Below are positions 1-3,508 of a stretch of DNA of 5,715 nt, piece after piece. Below the pieces are notes generated by a model, which saw only the letters and a program-made list of their open reading frames with translations, did no database searches and was not told the origin of the DNA. The stretch spans positions 1-5,715 of the forward strand of contig MGUO01000183.1 of NCBI GenBank assembly GCA_001800015.1. Reading direction: 5' to 3'. Origin of the DNA: Elusimicrobia bacterium RIFCSPHIGHO2_02_FULL_57_9. GTDB lineage: Bacteria > Elusimicrobiota > Elusimicrobia > UBA1565 > UBA9628. The translations under genes were made by a program, and so were the position numbers. The first letter of the stretch is position 1; every line of letters starts with the position of its first letter.

Positions 1-236
1 ACAAGCCCCATATTTTTTTTGGCGGCGATGGTTTGCAGGGCCACATCATAGCCGGCAACCCGAACCACGCCCGCCGTGGGCTTAAGCAGGCCGGTTAAAA
101 GCTTGACCGTGGTTGTTTTGCCCGCGCCGTTGGGGCCCAAGAAGCCGAATATCTCGCCCGGTTTGACGGTGAGGTTTAATTCCTTGACCGCGACGAGTTC
201 GCCGAATTTCTTGACCAGGCCGGATATTTCGATCAT
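1..236 (-). CDS. ABC transporter ATP-binding protein, N-terminal part (runs off left edge)
   Basis: This is the cytoplasmic nucleotide-binding subunit of an ABC transporter. Only the first 78 codons are in the window; the gene continues past position 1. The start is ATG at 236-234, giving MIEISGLVKKFGELVAVKEL. The Walker A P-loop is complete at residues 34-42 (GPNGAGKTT), preceded by the usual PGEIFGFL strand and followed by LLTGLLKPTAG and VAGYDV, which is the typical layout of the ABC-2 / CcmA-like export ATPases. The Q-loop, signature motif and Walker B lie outside the window, so substrate and direction of transport cannot be read. It starts 16 nt after the stop of the PfkB kinase on the same strand and is probably the next gene of the same operon. 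No clear Shine-Dalgarno sequence is seen. An ABC-2 permease gene would be expected further downstream, which is inference. The family call is firm; the substrate is unknown. Confidence 0.9.
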   Translation of the reverse strand, partial: MIEISGLVKKFGELVAVKELNLTVKPGEIFGFLGPNGAGKTTTVKLLTGLLKPTAGVVRVAGYDVALQTIAAKKNMGL

Positions 237-252
237 GATAGGGTTTTCGGCC

Positions 253-1179
253 CTACGCGGTCAAAACCCCGTCGCGCGAAACGCTCAGGCGGGAAAGCAG
301 ATCGTCAAAACGGGAGTCGATGGAATCGCGATCCAGGTTCTCCAGGCCGCGGGTGCTAAAATCCTCGACGTTGAAGGAGGCCATGACCGTTCCGTAAAGC
401 ATGGCGCGCTTCAAGTGCTCGATGTCCGCGAAATCGCCGGCCGCGGTGAGATAGCCCATAAAGCCCCCCGCGAAGCTGTCGCCGGCGCCCGTCGGGTCCT
501 TGACCGTCTCCAGAGGAAAAGCCGGGAAAACGTAAAATTTGCGGCCTGCCCTAAGAACGGCTCCGTGCTCGCCTTTCTTGATCACCACCACCGATGGTCC
601 CCATTCGGAAATAATATTGGCCGCACGCAAGACATTGGTCTGACGCGTGAGCTTCTTGGCCTCTTCCTCGTTTCCAAAAAAGATGTTGACGCGGGAAAGC
701 AGCTCTTTAAGCGCCGCGGGCTTGGAGGAAATCCAGTAATTCATGGTGTCGCAAGCGACGATAGCGGGCGCGCGCATCTGCGCCAGCACCTCGGATTGCA
801 GCTCCGGATCGATGTTGCCTAGGAAAACCACGGGGTGGCGGCTGTGCGCCGCGCTTAAATTGGGGCGGAAATCCTTGAAAACATTGAGATGGGTGGCCAA
901 GGTCTTTGGATCGGAGATATCCTTGCCGAACCGGCCCACCCAGCGGAAAGTCTTGCCGGGCATTTCCTTAAAACCGCTTAAATCTATGCCGCGCGAGGAG
1001 AGGGCTTCGCGAAAAGCCTTGGGAAAGTCTCGGCCCACCACGCCGACGAGAGAAACCCGGGAAAATTGCCGGGCCGAAAGCGAAAAATAAACCGCCGAGC
1101 CGCCCAAAGCCTCGTTGCTTTCGCCTTCCAAAGTCTTAACCGAATCCAGCGCCACCGATCCGACGACCAAAATGCTCAT
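253..1179 (-). CDS. PfkB/ribokinase-family carbohydrate (or nucleoside) kinase
   Basis: This is a soluble kinase of 308 residues, the normal length for the PfkB family, which phosphorylates sugars or nucleosides with ATP. The N-terminus MSILVVGSVALDSV is the first beta strand of the fold. The glycine pair of the substrate-side signature is at residues 26-27 (ALGGSAVYFSLSA). An N-E type motif is at 170-174 (NEEEA), a KKGEHGA loop at 201-207, and the C-terminal PfkB signature DPTGAGDSFAGGF at 228-240, with the catalytic-base Asp expected at 234. All core residues are present, so it should be active. The substrate cannot be assigned: the GGSAVYFS motif lacks the GGxxxN seen in ribokinases. Its ATG overlaps the TGA of the upstream SurA-like gene by 4 nt (ATGA), so translation is probably coupled, and a good Shine-Dalgarno sequence sits inside that gene. 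Its position in an operon of envelope genes is unexpected. Confidence 0.93.
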   Translation of the reverse strand: MSILVVGSVALDSVKTLEGESNEALGGSAVYFSLSARQFSRVSLVGVVGRDFPKAFREALSSRGIDLSGFKEMPGKTFRWVGRFGKDISDPKTLATHLNVFKDFRPNLSAAHSRHPVVFLGNIDPELQSEVLAQMRAPAIVACDTMNYWISSKPAALKELLSRVNIFFGNEEEAKKLTRQTNVLRAANIISEWGPSVVVIKKGEHGAVLRAGRKFYVFPAFPLETVKDPTGAGDSFAGGFMGYLTAAGDFADIEHLKRAMLYGTVMASFNVEDFSTRGLENLDRDSIDSRFDDLLSRLSVSRDGVLTA

Positions 1180-1901
1180 GTCCCGCTCTCCCGTTGCTCC
1201 AGGTAGCTGACGATTTGTATCTGGCCGGCCAGCTGCCTTAGGTAGTAGTTGATCAACTCCAAAGCCTTCTGCTGCTGCTCCTGGCCCGCCACGGCTTCCT
1301 TGGTCGCCGTAAAACCCTTAAGAGATCCCTTATGCTCCTTGGCATAGGAATCCTGCGCGCGCTTAAAGGCGGCGTCGACTTCCGCGGGAGTCAGCTTGGC
1401 CGAGTGGTAAAGCAGCTGCTTGAATTTGGCTGTCTTGATCTGCAGGCGGCGCTGCCCTTCATAGGCCTCGGGCGTATCGCCGAAGGAGCGGCGTACGGCG
1501 AAAAAATAGGCTTCCTGGCTGAAATTGCCGTCGCGTTGAAAGGCCGGGGTGTTGCGGATGTCGCGGGCCAGCTCCTCATCGGCAACCATGATGCCCATTT
1601 CGGAGGCCTTGGACACCAGCAGCTCATCGACGATCATCTCCTGCAGCATCGCCCGCTTGAGCTCCTTTATCATTTCGTCATTCACCTCGGTCCCCCGCGA
1701 CCTTAACACCTCGGCGTACTGGTTGACGCGCGCGATATAGCGGGAATAGGGAATCTTGGCTGGTCCCACCGAGGCCACGGCCGAGCTGGTATCTCGGCTA
1801 GTGAAAAGATAGCCTCCCAAACCCACGAAGGTGGCGATCAGAAAGATGGCGATGACCGCGATGAAAAGGACCTTGCGATAGCGGCGAAGGAAGGAGATCA
1901 C
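1176..1901 (-). CDS. Membrane-anchored SurA/PpiD-like N-domain protein, no parvulin domain
   Basis: This 241-residue protein is likely a periplasm-facing chaperone-like protein anchored in the inner membrane. Residues 1-10 are basic (MISFLRRYRK), followed by one hydrophobic segment at about 11-33, so the topology is N-in with the bulk outside. Residues about 45-185 match the SurA/PpiD N-terminal helical chaperone region: VGPAKIPYSRYIARV, then a helical stretch ending EMIVDELLVSKASEMGI, then IRNTPAFQRDGNFSQEAY, which closely resembles the PpiD pattern of F-Q-x-x-G-x-F. The C-terminus is a Gln/Lys-rich helical tail. The parvulin prolyl-isomerase domain of SurA or PpiD is absent, and the next gene follows at once, so this is the natural length and not a visible truncation. 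Start: GTG at 1901, overlapping the bactofilin TAG by one base (TAGTG), which implies translational coupling; no good Shine-Dalgarno sequence is seen. It could help fold or hold the envelope proteins made by this operon, which is inference. Confidence 0.8.
   Translation of the reverse strand: MISFLRRYRKVLFIAVIAIFLIATFVGLGGYLFTSRDTSSAVASVGPAKIPYSRYIARVNQYAEVLRSRGTEVNDEMIKELKRAMLQEMIVDELLVSKASEMGIMVADEELARDIRNTPAFQRDGNFSQEAYFFAVRRSFGDTPEAYEGQRRLQIKTAKFKQLLYHSAKLTPAEVDAAFKRAQDSYAKEHKGSLKGFTATKEAVAGQEQQQKALELINYYLRQLAGQIQIVSYLEQRESGT
1188..1192 (-). promoter_or_regulatory. Ribosome binding site of the PfkB kinase
   Basis: GGGAG on the minus strand ends 8 nt before the ATG at 1179. It lies inside the 3' end of the SurA-like gene and supports the ATGA-overlap start over any internal start. 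Confidence 0.6.
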
Positions 1902-2341
1902 TAAGCTTTGTCTTGGACTGATTGGAGGGATTGGCGCAAAACGGAAGACACCCCGGAATCGGAATATTCCTCGCGGCTTTCAAGCGAGCCCATGGCGCAG
2001 CACCCGTCAAAAATAGCGCCTTCTTCGATGCGTACGCTCGGGGTGCGGATATTCCCGGCCATTTTGGCCTGGCTTAAAAGCTCGATGGATTGAGAGGCGA
2101 CGATGTCGCCCTCGACTTGGCCCGCCACGGAAATCGATTCGGCGGCGATATTCCCCTTCACGCGGCCTTTCTTGCCGATTTCAACGGAAATCGCGTCGGT
2201 GACATCGCCCTCGACAACGCCCTCAACGCGCAGGGAGCCCTTGACCGTTAAAACGCCGTGGAGATAGGCTTCTTCCCCGATTAAGGTGACAGCCTCGCGG
2301 CCGGCGGGCCCGCCGTTTTTCTTGCCTGAAAACAAAGCCAT
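1901..2341 (-). CDS. Bactofilin (polymer-forming cytoskeletal protein, DUF583)
   Basis: This is a 146-residue bactofilin, a protein that self-assembles without nucleotide into filaments at the cytoplasmic face of the membrane and recruits cell-wall enzymes. The short N-terminal tail (MALFSGKKNGGPAGREAVTL) is typical. Residues about 18-115 form the repeated right-handed beta-helix core, visible as regularly spaced turns such as LTVKGSLRVEGVVEGDV, GRVKGNIAAESISVAGQVEGDI and GNIRTPSVRIEEGAIFDG. The C-terminal tail from about 120 is polar and acidic, then Gln/Ser-rich. The length is normal for the family. The ATG at 2341 follows the M23 peptidase stop by 3 nt and has an AGGA Shine-Dalgarno sequence 9 nt upstream. 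Placement directly after an M23 peptidase gene matches known bactofilin-hydrolase pairs such as BacA-LmdC of Hyphomonas and CcmA with the Csd proteins of Helicobacter pylori, so a role in positioning peptidoglycan cleavage is likely. The adjacent Cys pair at 114-115 is an oddity of unknown meaning. Confidence 0.95.
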   Translation of the reverse strand: MALFSGKKNGGPAGREAVTLIGEEAYLHGVLTVKGSLRVEGVVEGDVTDAISVEIGKKGRVKGNIAAESISVAGQVEGDIVASQSIELLSQAKMAGNIRTPSVRIEEGAIFDGCCAMGSLESREEYSDSGVSSVLRQSLQSVQDKA

Positions 2342-2344
2342 CCG

Positions 2345-3340
2345 CTATTTTCCTGTTGCCTTGGAGGATTGCGCATTAGCTGTCAGCAAATCATTGCCCG
2401 TGCGCACCTTAAGATAAATCATGGGATTGACGGGCTTGCCCTGCCTCCAAACTTCGTAATGGAGATGCGCTCCCGTGGAGCGGCCGGTGGTTCCCATGTA
2501 AGCCAGCATCTGCCCGCGCCGCACGCGCTCCCCGGTTTTAACCAGCAATTTCGAGGTATGGCCGTAAAGTGTGCTCAGACCGTAGCCGTGATCGACCAAA
2601 ATCATCTGGCCGTAGCCGTGCGACCAGCTGGCATGGCGCACCGCACCGTCGGCCGTGGCATAAATCATGGTATCGGCGCTGTTGGCGATATCCACGCCCT
2701 GATGGTACTCCCCCACTCCATCGTCATGGCGGCGATGCATGGGATGGAAACGATAGCCGAATAAAGAGGTGACATGGCCCTCGGTCGGCCACATGTTGGG
2801 GGTGGCCTGGAAAAGGCTGCGCTGATTGCCGATGTACCAAGAAATTTCCTGAAAGCTGGCCAAACGCTTGTAGGACTCATCGCGGATGGCCTTAATCCGG
2901 CGATGCCAGTCCGCTTGATTGATTCCCGGCGCGCCTCCCGTCAGCATCCGCTGCAGGGCCAGGCGGTCAGCCGGCGTAGGTCCGCCCACGCCCGTCTTCT
3001 CTTCACCCAGGCTGCGGCGAGAAAGATTGAGCAGCACCCGCAATTGCTCATCGGTGGCGCGGGCCATATCCAGGGTCTCTCGCGAGCGCTCCATTTCCTG
3101 GGCCAATCGGGTCATCTTCGCCATCATCAAGCCGTTGTCGGCCTTGGTAATCCAGTAGTCGATATGCCGACCCGCGACAATCCCGGCCCAAATCGTTATT
3201 CCCGACCAGACAATCAAACAAAACAGAAGAAAACCCACGGAACACTGCCACCGCCAGGGCTTAAGTTCGGCCTGGGGGATGACGAGGACCGTCAAATTTC
3301 GGTCTAAACGGCTTCGCAGCTTCTTAAATAAATTCATCAC
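2345..3340 (-). CDS. Membrane-anchored M23 (LytM-type) peptidoglycan endopeptidase
   Basis: This 331-residue zinc endopeptidase is predicted to cut peptidoglycan cross-links in the periplasm. A cytoplasmic N-terminal segment of about 32 residues (basic start, then NLTVLVIPQAELKPWRW) precedes one transmembrane helix at about 34-56. Residues about 60-110 look like a coiled coil ending in DEQLRVLLNLSRRSL. The M23 domain spans about 185-312. Zinc ligands are expected at His213 and Asp217 (HQGVD) and His294, with His292 (GAHLHYE) and His261 (YGHTS) as the catalytic histidines. All are present, so it should be active and not a degenerate LytM activator. The start is either GTG at 3340 or, more likely, ATG at 3337; the two differ by one residue. 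No strong Shine-Dalgarno sequence is seen and the predicted leader is only about 10-13 nt. It is the first gene of the operon and sits next to bactofilin, as in BacA-LmdC type pairs. Confidence 0.94.
   Translation of the reverse strand: MMNLFKKLRSRLDRNLTVLVIPQAELKPWRWQCSVGFLLFCLIVWSGITIWAGIVAGRHIDYWITKADNGLMMAKMTRLAQEMERSRETLDMARATDEQLRVLLNLSRRSLGEEKTGVGGPTPADRLALQRMLTGGAPGINQADWHRRIKAIRDESYKRLASFQEISWYIGNQRSLFQATPNMWPTEGHVTSLFGYRFHPMHRRHDDGVGEYHQGVDIANSADTMIYATADGAVRHASWSHGYGQMILVDHGYGLSTLYGHTSKLLVKTGERVRRGQMLAYMGTTGRSTGAHLHYEVWRQGKPVNPMIYLKVRTGNDLLTANAQSSKATGK
2351..2354 (-). promoter_or_regulatory. Ribosome binding site of the bactofilin gene
   Basis: AGGA on the minus strand lies 9 nt before the ATG at 2341, within the last codons of the M23 peptidase gene. 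It supports the chosen bactofilin start. Confidence 0.5.
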
Positions 3341-3356
3341 TTTTCGAGTCTATGTA

Positions 3357-3385
3357 TTTATAACAGAACATGGACGTACTGTCAA
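3357..3385 (-). promoter_or_regulatory. Sigma70-type promoter of the M23-bactofilin operon
   Basis: On the minus strand TTGACA (3385-3380) is followed after exactly 17 nt by TATAAA (3362-3357). TG lies one base before the -10, giving an extended -10 TGTTATAAA. Transcription should start near 3349-3351, so the leader before the M23 start is only about 10-13 nt. This is a near-consensus housekeeping promoter by E. coli standards; use of the same consensus in this organism is assumed. Confidence 0.75.
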
Positions 3386-3429
3386 CCGTCTTAATGTCAG
3401 CCCAAGACAGCGCCTTTTGCCCATCGTAA

Positions 3430-3438
3430 TGGTATAAT
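3430..3438 (+). promoter_or_regulatory. Extended -10 promoter of alaS
   Basis: TGGTATAAT is a perfect extended -10 element upstream of alaS. No recognisable -35 is found 16-18 nt upstream (the bases around 3409-3416 are GC-rich), which is common for extended -10 promoters. Transcription would start near 3444-3446, inside the left arm of the first palindrome, leaving a leader of about 64 nt before the ATG. Confidence 0.6.
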
Positions 3439-3442
3439 TAAT

Positions 3443-3465
3443 TTCTTGGCGCTTTGCGCCAAGAA
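3443..3465. promoter_or_regulatory. Perfect inverted repeat at the predicted alaS transcription start
   Basis: TTCTTGGCGC (3443-3452) and GCGCCAAGAA (3456-3465) are exact reverse complements separated by TTT, giving a 10-bp stem with a 3-nt loop. It spans the predicted alaS start of transcription, so it could be a 5'-terminal RNA hairpin or a DNA operator. No U-tract follows on either strand, so it is not a simple intrinsic terminator. It also lies upstream of both divergent genes, where a terminator would not be expected. Confidence 0.7.
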
Positions 3466-3466
3466 G

Positions 3467-3488
3467 TTGCGCGCCTCGAGGCGCGCAA
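3467..3488. promoter_or_regulatory. Perfect 22-bp GC-rich palindrome in the alaS leader
   Basis: The 22 bases are their own reverse complement, with arms TTGCGCGCC and GGCGCGCAA around a central TCGA. As RNA this is a 9-bp stem with a 4-nt loop. It starts one base after the first inverted repeat and ends 20 nt before the alaS ATG. Both elements begin with TT and end with AA around GGCGC/GCGCC-type cores, which suggests one composite element. The function is unproven: an operator, an mRNA leader structure or a dispersed palindromic repeat are all possible. Confidence 0.7.
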
Positions 3489-3508
3489 TAGATCCCCGTT
3501 CACTATAC

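Noticed and set aside
239..255. Small inverted repeat TAGGG / CCCTA between the PfkB stop and the ABC ATPase start
   Set aside because: It is only a 5-bp stem with a 7-nt loop and no U-tract, overlapping the stop codon. It is too weak to call a terminator and may be chance.
76..822. Long plus-strand open frame of 248 codons
   Set aside because: It lies antisense to the ABC ATPase and the PfkB kinase, both of which have clear family motifs. Its translation shows no domain, as expected for a shadow frame in GC-rich DNA.
2774..3307. Plus-strand open frame of 177 codons
   Set aside because: It is antisense to the well-supported M23 peptidase, with low-complexity Arg/Pro/Gly-type composition and no recognisable motif.
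3379..3410. Short repeats CTGTC, GTCTT and AAGACAG between the divergent promoters
   Set aside because: The 5-7 bp matches could pair in more than one way and are within chance expectation. I cannot support an operator from them.
3443..3488. Intrinsic terminator or T-box leader upstream of alaS
   Set aside because: No U-tract follows either hairpin on either strand, and the genes diverge from this region so no terminator is expected. No T-box sequence or specifier-loop architecture fits in the roughly 64-nt leader.
3500..3508. TATACA-like -10 just before the alaS ATG
   Set aside because: It would place the transcription start inside the coding region, and no -35 partner is visible. The TGGTATAAT at 3430 is far better.
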